The notes under the pieces: model-generated
The model's database searches: none
What the model was told of the DNA's origin: nothing
Seen by the model: only the letters and a program-made list of their open reading frames with translations
Shown: one piece after another, positions 22,391-33,790 of the stretch
Numbering within the stretch: the stretch's first letter is position 1
Layout: the number at the start of each line of letters is the position of its first letter
Position numbers and translations under genes: made by a program
DNA from: Mesostigma viride
Taxonomy: Eukaryota > Streptophyta > Mesostigmatophyceae > Mesostigmatales > Mesostigmataceae
Assembly: GCA_009746045.1 (NCBI GenBank)
Contig: RPFO01001815.1
Location: 103,624-167,623, forward strand
Reading direction: 5' to 3'
Length of the DNA: 64,000 nucleotides

Positions 22391-24448
22391 GGGGACTCGC
22401 ACGTCCAAAAGCCTGAAAAACTGACTTTAATGAATATCAGTTCCAATGCACTCGGGAACCATCTAGTGATGATTGAGTACCATAAATATGATGTTTGGAC
22501 ATTCATGCCACCCCTTGTTGGGGGTACTACCCCCAACCACGCACCGGTGGCGAGCTAAAAATAGAAAAAGACGCTATTTATGAGATATTTTGCCCAAGAC
22601 AAACCACTTATCCAAATGACCTGCCCGTACATTTCTGCAAAGTTCCCCCACTTTTTTAAAAGCTGGGCTATTTACATGGCCAAAATGGTCACATTTGTTT
22701 GAGTTATTAATTTTCCCACAAAATGGGTACTTTTTTGAGCCAAAAAAAAAAATCAAATCATTAACACATCAGATTGGGTCATCCATACATTTTAAATTCC
22801 ACTGAGTGGGGGGAAACACAACCCCAAAGTTTGAGCTCATTCTGACAAGCGTAGCTCAAGTTATTGATTTTCCTGTGATGCCACCTGGGTAGACGCTAAA
22901 AGAGAATTGAGCTAGTGCTGAGCCAAAATGACATCTGTTTTGCTACCCTAGACACCCAAAAACATGCCCACTTTGATCACGGAGTGTGATGAGGATGTCC
23001 GGAGCGTCATACGCCCCACCCCTCCATCGGCACAGCCAGCCTTGTGAGTCTACCCTTAACAACAAGGCTGGTAGGACGACACGCCTGAGCAGCCTATGTC
23101 ATGCCTATCTCAGGCTAATAATGTGTGATTTTGTGCCAACAACCAAGTTGTTCCACCCAACAACACATTAAAAACCCTCTTCCAAAATGCCCAACAAGCC
23201 GGACATGTGGAGGACCACACACGCAGTATATCAAGAGAAAATAAGCTGATTTTTTATCCAGCCAACCTGTGGCTAGCTGCTCTGGTTAGCATGACAAAGG
23301 CTATCATTTACTCAGTGGGAAAGGTGAAGAGACCATTAGAACAACCTACCTGACGCATGTGCCACCAAAGCATTGTGTCCCGCAATATGCACACTGCCTC
23401 CTTTCTAACAAGCACGAGCCACTTTCTTTGGGAGACAGGTGCCAGCTCGTCAGTGTCTGGGGAAAATCATGATGCCGCTGCTTAGGAGGACCGCGTGAAT
23501 TTCCTCGAACACAACTGTCTATAAAGCAAAAGAAATTTCAGAGAAGCATGGAAATAAAAGCATTACACCTTCCCGACAGGTTGTGGGCCACGCGCTGCAG
23601 CAATTAATTAATTAATTAATTAAACTCGTGCTCCCGTTGGGGAGTCACGGAGCACCGAAGTGCTTTTAATCCCTGTGTGTGCACTACAGGAGAAAGGGCA
23701 GAGACCCCCAGTCTCCTTCATGCCAAAGGCATGCCACAGCTGCAGCAAGCCAGCCACGTCACAGACGAACTTGCTAAAAAACATCCAGGAATCCAGCGAT
23801 GCAGCGCCAGGACCCGCAACTTCATGGCTGCATCTGGCCGGAAAGAAGGCAAAAAGCTTACGCTCAACGAGCTAAGAAAGCAGGAAAGCGCTATCTTAGG
23901 ACGTTTAATACAAGAACGTACCATAACGGGCATTTATTCGTGCCCAGGCGCACAAGAAAGGCCACCCTTAATTTCATGGAGAGGTCGGGCGCGCATCGCG
24001 CAGGCCTAATGTTATCTTACCGAAAAATGACGGGAAAGGTAAAGATAGCAGCTGGAATTTTTACGGCTTTAGAAACATCATTAAACTAGCTTCCATTAGG
24101 ACCATCAAAACTGGCAACAATCGACAATCACACCTGCAGGCATCCATTATACTTTATTCATCCCTACAGAAATTCAGGCCGGACCCCCCCTGCCGATGGT
24201 AAAGAAAAAGAGCCCGCGACATTATAGATCGCAACTATCCCACCATAAATTAGAATCAGTAACTAATTTTCTCCAAGAATCGAGCATTTTTTCTGCTTTC
24301 CGCGAGCCAGATTTGTCACGTTTCGTCTAAAAGCAGTCGCCATGGCCACTTCCGCAAGGGGTGCGCGCACCGTGCACCCACTTTTCACGGTACGGAGGGT
24401 ACCGCGGAATTTTTTTGGCGCGGAAAATATTCGCCGCGCCGAGTCCCC
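22391..24448 (-). mobile_element. TTAA-flanked DNA element 'X', copy 2 (inverted)
   Basis: It starts GGGGACTCGCACGTCC after TTAA (22387-22390) and ends CGCGCCGAGTCCCC before TTAA (24449-24452). Apart from a 145-bp insertion at 23604-23748 it is nearly identical to copy 1 read backwards, so 18274-24448 is a large imperfect palindrome. Short open frames such as 23799-24089 and their mirror in copy 1 have no recognisable domain. Confidence 0.75.
23604..23748 (-). mobile_element. TTAA-tailed retroposon, copy 4, with 10-bp target duplication
   Basis: The 135-bp insert (23604-23738) is flanked by GCTGCAGCAA on both sides (23594-23603 and 23739-23748). X copy 1 has a single GCTGCAG at the matching place. 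The element runs on the minus strand and ends in TTAATTAA repeats. Long target duplications of this kind are typical of LINE-driven insertion. Confidence 0.7.
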
Positions 24449-24745
24449 TTAATTAATTAATAGACACGTGACTGCGTCACGTGAGCATAAGTCCTCAGTG
24501 GGATGGAATGGATGGTGTAAGCTATCTAGGTCCTAGTTACAGGGGTGTGGGCACCGCGGCCCGAATCGCTATGAATGCCATACGCGGTCACACGCGGAGC
24601 CCCCACAGACTTGGGGGTGGTCTCCTTCATCACTACTTGCCATCTATCCTTGCGTACCATCTGCCTCCATATTACAGACAAACCAAGAGGCTGCCCGGGC
24701 GTGAGCCCGTCACGTCTAGTGTAGCACATGTCCATGCCGAGTCTA

Positions 24746-26700
24746 TCACGAAAAGTCCACGGGTGGCGGCCCTGCCGCGCGCGGCCTGGGGCACGCCAGG
24801 TGAGGACATATCGCCCAGGCTGGGCGGGTTTGGTGCCTGCATGCTAGTCTATCTGATGTGTCTACCTGATCTGTGCGGGCCAGGTGCCCGGCTAGGCCCA
24901 GGCGCCTGTGCCTAATAATGTGGGAAACATAGGGCAAATCAGCGTACAAATCCTCATTACTACTAATGTGCAAACCAAAGGGGATGTTAAGGGCCTTGCG
25001 CAGCATCTTGGTGACGGTGCCGTCGAGTCGTTGCTCCAGCTCCTGCGTCAGTGTCCAGGTCTCGGCGCCGTAGGTCAGGATCGTCAGAATGACGACCTTG
25101 AAGAGGTCGCGCTTGACGATCCGGGGTAGGGCGGGGTTGCTCCACCAGCGGCGGTGGTCATGGAGGTGCGCCCACGCCATGCCGATCCGTGTCGTCAGGT
25201 CGTCCTCGCAGTCGGGAAGCCAACTCGGCCGAGCAGCTTGAAGCGGCCTGAAGTAGGGTACGGGACCTCGGTGTCGTCTAAGAGGCGGAGTGTGGGTGGG
25301 GGCCCTGCCATGCCGAGGGCCAGGGCCTCCGTTTTGGGGCTGATTTCTAGACCAACCGCCCGAGCCTCGAGCGCCACGCAGTCCAGCCAAAGTTGGGCAG
25401 ACTCCGCCACTCCGGCTTCTCGATGAGCGTGATGTCGTCGGCATAAATGAGGTCAGCTAGTAAATTATGCTTGTTAGTCGGCCCCCCTTCTCCAAGCTCG
25501 TTCGTGATCGCTAGGCCGGGGGCACGGCCTGCAATGCTAGCAAAGCGAGCACGTGCCTGGCGCATATAACATAATCCACTACAATAATAAACAGGTACGG
25601 CGACAGGACGCAACCCTGCCAGACGCCGGTCTGCAGTGGGCATGGCGGGGTAATGCCGTGTTGAGTGCGCACCGAAGTGGTCGACCCCTCATTCAGCGCG
25701 TGCGGATGACGGTAATCAGGGGAGTGGGGACGCGAGCGCGAGCAATTACAGCCCATAGAGCGTCCCAGAGGACAGAATCAAAAGCCTTGATGAAGTCGAC
25801 GAAGATCAGGATGGCGGGAAACTCACCAGGTTGCAGGAGAGCGATTTCCTCGATGAGGCGACGCGCGACGAAGATGGCCATGACGGTGTTGCGCACGAAA
25901 GCCCATTTGACTTTCCCTGAGGTGACAGTCGAGAGCAGAACGAAGGCGGTTGAGGATCATGCGCATGAACAACTTGAGTGCGGCGCTCTGGATGCAGACT
26001 CCTCGGTAGTTGGCGGGGTCATCAGGGGAACCTTTGTTTTTGTACAGGCTGCATAATACGGTAGCTGTGCTGCCACTCAGGAATCGGCGGCGCGGCGGCA
26101 AGCAGGATCTGGTTGCAGACGTCAAGCAGGAACCCCGTGAGCGCCGTCAGCTTAATCACCGGGGCTGGGAGCTGGTCAGGTCCAACGGCGGCGTAGAAGC
26201 GGAGTTGCTTGGCGGCGGTGCTCAGCTCGAGCTCGGTGAACGGCGGTAGCTCGTTGGGGTCGGCCAGGGGTTCTGTCAGGGCTGGGTACGTACGTGTAGT
26301 CCTGCTCAGCGGCGGGCGGCGTGGGCGGCGCAGGGACGGCCGCAGGCGCTACTGCCAGGCGTGCAGCCGCCAGAGGGCCAAGCGGCGGAGGCGGCGGGGG
26401 GGCGAGCAGCCGGGACTGGGAGGAATACCACTGCATGGTCGAGCTGCTGCTGCGGTGAGCCAGAGAGCGTCCGCGGCGCCGGCTGCGCGCCGCCGGCGGG
26501 CCGTTGGGCGTGACGCAGGCGTGTCCAGGCGTACTTGCCGTGCTGGTCCTTGAGGTGGGCGAAGTACTCGCGGACATGAAGGTCCTCCTGCTCCTTGGTC
26601 GCCTAGCTGCCGGATGGCCGAGTGGTAATCGGCTTTGAGGCGGGCGTAGCGGGCGGGGTCGCGGTTGTCGCGTAGGGCTTGCCGGGCCTGGATGACGGCG
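24746..26700 (-). pseudogene. LINE ORF2 relic: reverse transcriptase and C-terminal domain
   Basis: The minus strand holds, in several frames, an N-terminal linker (ELELSTAAKQLRFYAAVGPD near 26200), then the RT entry (YRGVCIQSAALKLFMRMILN near 26000). FVDFIKAFDSVLWDALWAV follows near 25780, GCVLSPYLFIIVVDYV near 25590, and ADLIYADDITLIEKPEW with the catalytic YADD near 25440. The C-terminal LTILTYGAETWTL…MLRKALNIPF is near 25000. Frame changes between these blocks make it inactive. It resembles the LINE at 1690-4403 but differs at the 3' end, so it is a related, separate family. No endonuclease domain is recognised upstream. Confidence 0.75.
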
Positions 26701-28768
26701 GGGAGCCGGTGCAGGCTGGTGAAGCGGGGCGGGCGGCGGGGGGGCAGCAGGGCCCCGGGCGCGGGCAGCTTGCCAGCGAGGTGCCGAAGGGCCGAAGCCG
26801 GGCCGGCAGTGACCAGCTGGGCGTGGCTGGCTAGCTGGGATGTCCAGCGCGTCCATGTCTATTGCCATGGCCTCCCTCTCGGCAGCCCGTTCTTGCCGCA
26901 GCCCAGCACGTGCGTTGGGACACACGGGGGCCATCTGATCTGTCTCAAAGTAACGCTTGCGCGGATTAAACAGCGCTCGCTCTATGCATGGCACGTGCAA
27001 TCACATGCAGTGAGTGGTCACCCAACTTTGGCGCTACCATGATCTCAAAAGCAGATTGCGCACGGGGATAGTCCAGACCCCTTCCATAGTATACACTCTC
27101 CTGCTGAACCATGCAGGAATTTGGTTTCCTCCTGCCAACCTGATGCAGACGAGTGGCCAGTCTTCATCATATGTGATAGCGTCCTAATAAGGTTTGGCTC
27201 GCGACTAATCCTTGCATGATGGTTGAACCAGTACACGGCTGCACTTCTGGTAAGTTGTACGCATTGAGACACAATGTGTGAGATTCATGCAACATACTCG
27301 ATCTATCTCCTACTTTTCCCTCTATCTTCTTCCGGTCAATACAATGTTCATACAAAATGTCAAACCCATCCGATTTTAGGGGTACCCAAACATGCCAGAA
27401 AACTTGGTCTTGTGGCGCTTTGTACCCTCCCTAGTTTTCATGCTCGGTGTCTTGCTAAATGCCGACTAGAAAGGTACAATTAAGTCTCCCCGATGTCATC
27501 AACCGCATCATCTTCATCTTGCATGAGCCTCGTCCACGTCCACCTCGCCTTGCATCGCCTTCTGCCTGCACACAAGATGCATAGGCAACGCTGAAACAAG
27601 GAAATCATGAAGACCACAGACTATCAAACTTCTAATAAGACGGTCGGCTGAAAAAGGTTTCTGGGTGAAAATGACGGACAGTAAAACCGTGGCAGATTCC
27701 TAAAGCATGGCACTGAGATTATAAATCAATGTCGCGTTTGAGATTATAAACCAATGTCGTGACCACCATTGGCGTTCCTTGCATAGGCTTCGATCCCTGT
27801 ATAGTCCACCACAGTATCCTTTGAGTTTATTAATTAACGGTTGACACTGTCCTCAGCTTTCTTTCATTTCATCTCGCTCTTTTTGATCACGTCGGACAGA
27901 TTCACCCTGTAACAGAATAAACTGGTGGCCTCTGCTCCACTAAATGCACGGATCTTTTACATCCTGTCATTAAAGACAGAACGGACTTATCAAACCCCAA
28001 GAGACAGGGGAGATTCCTAGCACTCTCCAGGAATCGTAGAGGGTGGTCGTTTCCCGTCGAGAGGCTCTCCTACGAGACGGTACTTACGGGATAGAGCTCA
28101 GCGGTGGTCCCCTTTTGGTCGGGCGTCTCTCCATGCTTGTTCATACAGACACAAGGCTTCCTGTCTATCGGATATGGCTGTCCAATAACAGGGCCTGAAG
28201 TGAGGATGTTTGGTTATTAGAAATAACTTCACATTATTGGGGGTATCCGCCTGATCATTGGCTATGGAGACAAACAGGCAAAGCTTACTACGATAGTGTC
28301 CCCGCCGACACAGAGGAGTCCAACGCAATCCTAGAGGTCTAAGCCAATCAGAACACAGATGAACCGGTAAGGTTCTCTCTCTATATGCTTTACATCCCTA
28401 ACGTACGAAAGATACTAACTGACATCAGTCAGATTACACATAGATTCCAAGGTACTGTCCCGTACCGTCCAGGGCCCAACACAAAGGACCATCAAAAGGG
28501 CATTCCGCATATATAAGTCCCAAAAAGTCAAGTCAGGCCAGGAATCATAACACTTTGGCCGTACAAAGGACTCAGCCATTTACACTGAACGCTGAACTAC
28601 AAGTTCGCGTCCACTTGGATCTAACAGTACATATACACATTGGGCGTTTGCTTTGGTTTGAGTGATTTCACTCTGCTGTAAGTAATTATATTTTTAAAAT
28701 ATATACACATTGTCAGAAAATACTGTTTCATTCCTCCCCCCAAGTCAGGCACTCCGGTCGACTTATAA
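26701..28768. other. No gene recognised; possible 5' flank of the Gypsy element
   Basis: A proline/arginine-rich minus-strand frame up to about 27000 may be the LINE 5' part. From 27030 to 28768 no domain-bearing frame is seen. A TATA-like ATATATAAG at 28509 lies 260 bases before the Gypsy pol remnant and could belong to a degraded LTR or leader, but no matching LTR was found by eye. Confidence 0.3.
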
Positions 28769-31700
28769 TTGGCTGCGACCATCGCGCCGTTGGGCGCCGC
28801 AGACATCATCATCGGGCTCGACTGGTTGGACGCGCAGGATGTAGACATCAGTGTGCGCCGGCGAGTAGTTTGGTTTCCTGATGGTTCCTTTTGGTGTCCC
28901 GACAGCGAGTATAGGGCACAGGCTGCGGAGGTCCATAACATTACACACGAGCGCTCGGCGGACGGGCCTCGTCCAGCGTCCCAGATCCTGATGAGCAGCA
29001 AGACGCTGGCACGCCAACTCCAGAAGGGCAAGGAATACACGATGTATCGTATCGATCTGGATACCACCCAGACCCTGCTCAACGAGATCGGCGTCGGCTT
29101 CACCCCGGACGAGTTGTCGCGTTTCAACGCCGTTTTGGAAAAGCGCGCCACTCTTTAGTCGCAGACCGCACGCCCCATGCAGTTCCCTCTCCACCGTCCG
29201 GTGCTACACCGCATCCAGCTCCAGGAGGGTTCCGGGCCTATACAGCGTCCCCCATGTACCGCATGGGTCCAGTCGAGTTGGTGGAGCTCAAGAAGATTCT
29301 CATTTCGCTGCTCGATGCCGGGCTCGTCGAGCCCAGCAACAGTCCCTTCTCGGCAGGTGTGCTGCTCGTCCCCAAGCCAGGGGGCAAGTGGCGACTGGTG
29401 ACCGACTACTGGAAGCTAGCTGAACGCCATCACGGTCAAGTCCAAGTATCCCCTGCCGAGGATCGACGACATCTTCAACCGCGTCCAAGGGGCTACGTGC
29501 TTCACGGTCATCGACTGCGCGGACGGGTTCTGGCAGCTGCGCATCGCGCCGGAGGATTGTCACAAGACTGCGTTTGCCACGCCCTTCGGTCACTACCAGT
29601 TCCGGGTGGCGGCGATGGGCCTGTGTAATTCGCCCGCGTCCTTCCAGATGCTAATCAACGACATCCTCCGCCGGCCGGTGATGGGCACGGCCCACCTGCC
29701 GCAGGTCTCCCAGGATCTGACGGACCCGCACTGTCAAGGGGGCGCGTCTACCCTGGACCTACAAGCGCACGTGTGCGTTGGCGTACCTGGACGACATTCT
29801 GGTGTATTCCAGGACGTTTGAGGAGCACCTGGAGGATGTTGACGCGGTGCTACAGATCATGGAAGACGAGCACCTGTCGGCGCGGAAAGCCAAGGTGCGA
29901 GCTGGTCGCTGTGTGCCCTTCCTGGGCCACACCCTGTCTGCTGACGGCATATAGCGACCGACCCGGAGAAGATTGAGTCCGTCCAGCAGTGGCCGGTTCC
30001 CAGGGACGTGAAGGGGGTGCGCAGTTTTCTGGGGTTGGCTTCCTACTACCGACGGTTTTTCCCGAGGTTCGCCACCATCGCCGCCCCGATCAGCGCTCTT
30101 CTCAAGAAGGGTTACTACTCCGTTCCTGTGGGCTGAGCAGTGCCAGCAGGCCTTTGAGGCCCTCAAGCGCTACCTCACCACAGCCCCTGTCCTCGTCCTG
30201 CCGGACCCGTCCCTTCCCTTCGTTGTGGCTACTGACGCCAGCAAAGTGGCCATAGTAGGGGGCGTTCTCCTGCAGGATCAAGGAAATTAAGGGTCTACAG
30301 CCCATTGAGTACATCTCACGTACGATGATTCCGGCGGAACGGAATTATCCAGTACACCAACAGGAACTCTTGGCAGTGGTTTACTGCTGCCACACGTGGC
30401 GTCACCATCTTTTGGGCGCACAGTTTTCGGTGGCCATTAGTGAGCAGGGGGATCTTGATCGACCCCCACCGTCTGGTGATCCGCACCGACCACCGGCCTC
30501 TCACCCACATCCTGGTGCAGCCCAACCTGACGCCCCGTCAAGCGCGGTGGATGGAGTACTTGTCGCATGCAATTTGCACCGTACCAATATGTCAAGGGAG
30601 CGGACAAGGTTGTTCCCGACGCCCTCTCACGACGGGCTGACTATTGGTTCTACGAGGACATGGACGTGCTTCATACCACCTGGGTTCCAGTGGCCGCCCC
30701 GCGGGGACCGCGTACGGCGCGGAGCCACGGTCCCCTCGGGCCCGCCATCTTTTTCATCTCGGGCACACCACCAAGGATGACTTTGTCTCCCGGCCATCCT
30801 GGATGAGTCCTCCCGTCTGGGCCCCCACGCGGACGTGGAGACCCCCGGGGGAGGGGAGGGGTCGCACACGCACACGCGCGTGCCACTCAGTCATGTGGTG
30901 CCGCCCCAGGGAATTTTTCAGCTTCAACCGCTCGGCCCTCCCACAGTCTTCTCAGAGTACGTCAACCAGGTGATGGCGGAGACTGAGGACTCGGCAGAGG
31001 ATGTGTTCACGGTCACATCTGACCTCGAGATGATAAGTCGTTTCACGGTCACGGAAGAAGCGGCCCTCAAGGCCATCAGGGCACACCCGCAACGGATGGG
31101 CACCCTCCCCTGCAAGTTCCAGGAAGGGCGCCTGTTCGTGAGTGCATGTCCAGCCGGGGGAATGGCGTTTGTACGTTTCCGATCGAGCTGTGTAGGGCAG
31201 CCTTGCTCCATGAACTCCACGACTCCCTCCTAGGCGGTCACCAAGGAATGCATCGCCTCCTCCCGCGGGCCCGGTAAGTACTTCTACTGGCCAGGGATGA
31301 GGGAGTATATCGAGACGTATGTGCGCCAGTGCCCCTCGTGCCAGATCATGAAGTCCAGGAACACGCGCTCTCAGGCCGTCCCAAAGACGATACCTGATCC
31401 AATGGGTCCGTGGGATTCCATCATGATGGATTTCATCGGCCCATTCAAGAAGACGAAGGGCGGCAACAGCATGGTCTTGGTGTTCGTGGATCGACTGACT
31501 CGTATGTGTCATCTGGCTCCATATGCCCTGCCGACCTCACGGCGGAAGAGTATCACTGCCAAGCTCTATCTTACTCACGTGTTCCGGTTCCACGGGCTCA
31601 GCCGGCAGTTCATCTCTGACCGCGACAAGCTCTTCACGGCCAAATTCTGGCAGGAGTTCTTCGAGCGGTTGGGCACCAAGGTATCACTGGGCACGGCCTA

Positions 31701-32572
31701 CCACAGCTCGTTGTCGCACATGGTGGAGCGGCTGAACCGCACGGTGCAAGAGACCATGCGCCATTACACCGACGCGGTGGGTAGTAAGTGGGAGGAACTC
31801 CTGGGGTTGGTGGAATTCTCCTTGAATAATGCCCCCCAGGCTGCTCACGGGTTCACTCCCTTTTTCCTCAACTCCGGCCGACATCCCCTCACGCCGCCCG
31901 ACTTGCTTCTGAGTCCAGAACGTGGTGAGGATCAGGTCAAACGGGATACCCTGCAAGGGGTCGAGCGGCTGCTGCAACAGATGCACCAGGCGCATAACAG
32001 CGCCGTCAAGGGTTATCGAGCAGCGGCAGAACTGTACATGGCAGAACTGTATACATGGCCAGAACAGCAGGGAAGCGGGATGCTCGGGCGCCGCCCATTG
32101 AGGTGGGCGACTGGGTCCTGGTGGAGGGCCCGGCCGCAGATCGGACGGTTTGCTCATAAGGTGGAGAAGGAACTGAAGACTAAGCTCCGTCCCATGTTCT
32201 TGGGCCGCTACAAGGTCCTCGACAAGTTCGACGATGTCATGTTCCAGGTGGACATCCCTGTGTCGTGGAACCTCACGTCCAACCGGTTCCATCGTGACCA
32301 GCTCAAGCTGTCGCACCAGAACACCATCCAGGGCCGAGTTACTAAATCCCCCAGCCCCGCTGGAGTTCAATCCGGACACGGGGGAACAGGAGGACGAGGT
32401 GGCGGAGATCGTGGGGCACCGGGACGTCAAGAAAGGACGTGGGGTCCAACGACAATATCGCGTGCGCTGGAGATTTGCCCAGCATGAGTCAGAGGATTCC
32501 TGGCGCACCGCGACTGAGTTAGCTGGATGCGCACGATTACTAGAAGCGTATAAGAAGACGCACCACCAGTGA
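28769..32572 (+). pseudogene. Ty3/Gypsy chromovirus pol remnant (PR-RT-RH-INT-chromodomain)
   Basis: Plus-strand frames give, in order: the protease tail ADIIIGLDWLDAQDVDI (28795); RT (LLVPKPGGKWRLVTDY 29370, YPLPRIDDIFNRV 29450, AYLDDILVYSRTFEEHL 29780); and RNase H (PIEYISRTMIPAERNYPVHQ 30300, TDHRPLTHILVQPNLTPRQA 30490). The integrase zinc region (GGHQGMHRLL…CPSCQIMK) is at 31232-31350, and a long frame at 31297-32487 holds the integrase core with Asp at 31428 (MMDFIGPF), Asp at 31618 (FISDRDKLF) and Glu at 31725 (MVERLNR). A chromodomain (QYRVRWRFAQHESEDSW) is at 32450-32510 in another frame. Frame breaks near 29248, 29415, 29740, 29955 and 32330, and in-frame stops, show decay. Gag and both LTRs were not found. 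Confidence 0.88.
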
Positions 32573-33790
32573 TAGACTCCTCGCGACATAGAAAGTGAGA
32601 GTGAGGGCTGTGTGTGAGCCAGGTATCAAGGTGCACGTCGACTGACGCTTGTTTTGTTGTGCATTGCATTTGCAGACGGACGCCGCGGAGGCGTTCCCCA
32701 GGACTCAGCCATCCAGTGCCGCGGAGGCAGTAGACACCGAGTTACCTGATGCAGAGGGGGCACAGAGCGAGGAGGATTTAGTCGACCTGGAGATGCCGGA
32801 TCCTGAGTCCCCTGTGCAGAACCGTCAGCAGTTTGGACCGGTCCCGGCTCGAGGAGAGCCCTCGGCGGCAGAGGCAAGGACGCAGATAGCTCGCGAAGAG
32901 CCTGCGGTCCGAGGCGCCACTTCAGGGGCTGGAGGGTCAGGTCGCGAGACTCGCCGACCGGTCGCGCCACCTGCTGGGCGCGACAACAATCGGGAGACGC
33001 CGACCGGGCCGGTGGCACCAGACACGGGCACGGATGCACGGATGCAACATGCCGTTTGTGGATGCAACATGCCGTCCCGGTCGATCGGCGCCGACCGTAA
33101 TCCGGCGCCAGTGCCGAAGCCATAGATAGTATAGTTGGCAGCCGAGGCAATCCGTGTGGAAGTAAGTGTTGAAGTTTTGCTGACGAACTTGGCCTTTACG
33201 CCGTAGGCGAACCTAGCGCCTGAACGGGAGTTACCGGACAGCCAAGTGGCACTGCACACACGTTATGATGGTTCCTACGGACATTTGGATATTTTTCAGG
33301 AGAGGCCTCTAGCCGTACTGGTCTTTAATGTGTTCTAGACGGTTCGAGAAGCCCGTCCCCGCGGACCTCACGTCATGCCTGGTTGGCAGCGCCAGGAGCA
33401 GCCACCAACGGGGACGAAGGGACAAAATGGGCAAGGCACGAGCTATGCCAGCAATCCGGACCTTGTATCGTAATTAACCACGTTGCTCTACAGATTATTT
33501 ACCATCGCTTAATCCTGGAGTGTAAATCTCCTGTGGGCTCGAGTGTGAATCCCTCGCCTACTGCTGGGTGTAAGTCTTCCCGCATTGAGTGTTTTAATCT
33601 GTGTGGTAACATTGTAATATACGAAACCGGTTTTCCGGGTTTGAGCTTATTCGTATTGTGTAACAAGTATTCTTAAGCCACCATCGTGCGCTGTGACGCA
33701 TAGGAAGCCGGTCAAAGGTCTTTCGCATTATTTCTCAATCACTAAGGCGCTATTTTAAATAGCCATACGTGTTAAACGCACCCTATACAC
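32573..33790. other. Region after Gypsy pol; no gene confirmed
   Basis: A frame at 32649-33125 is rich in Pro, Glu and Arg with no known domain. It may be a spliced tail of the Gypsy protein, since TTTGCAG precedes it at 32667-32673, or chance. 33126-33790 has no useful frame and could be LTR sequence. Confidence 0.3.
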
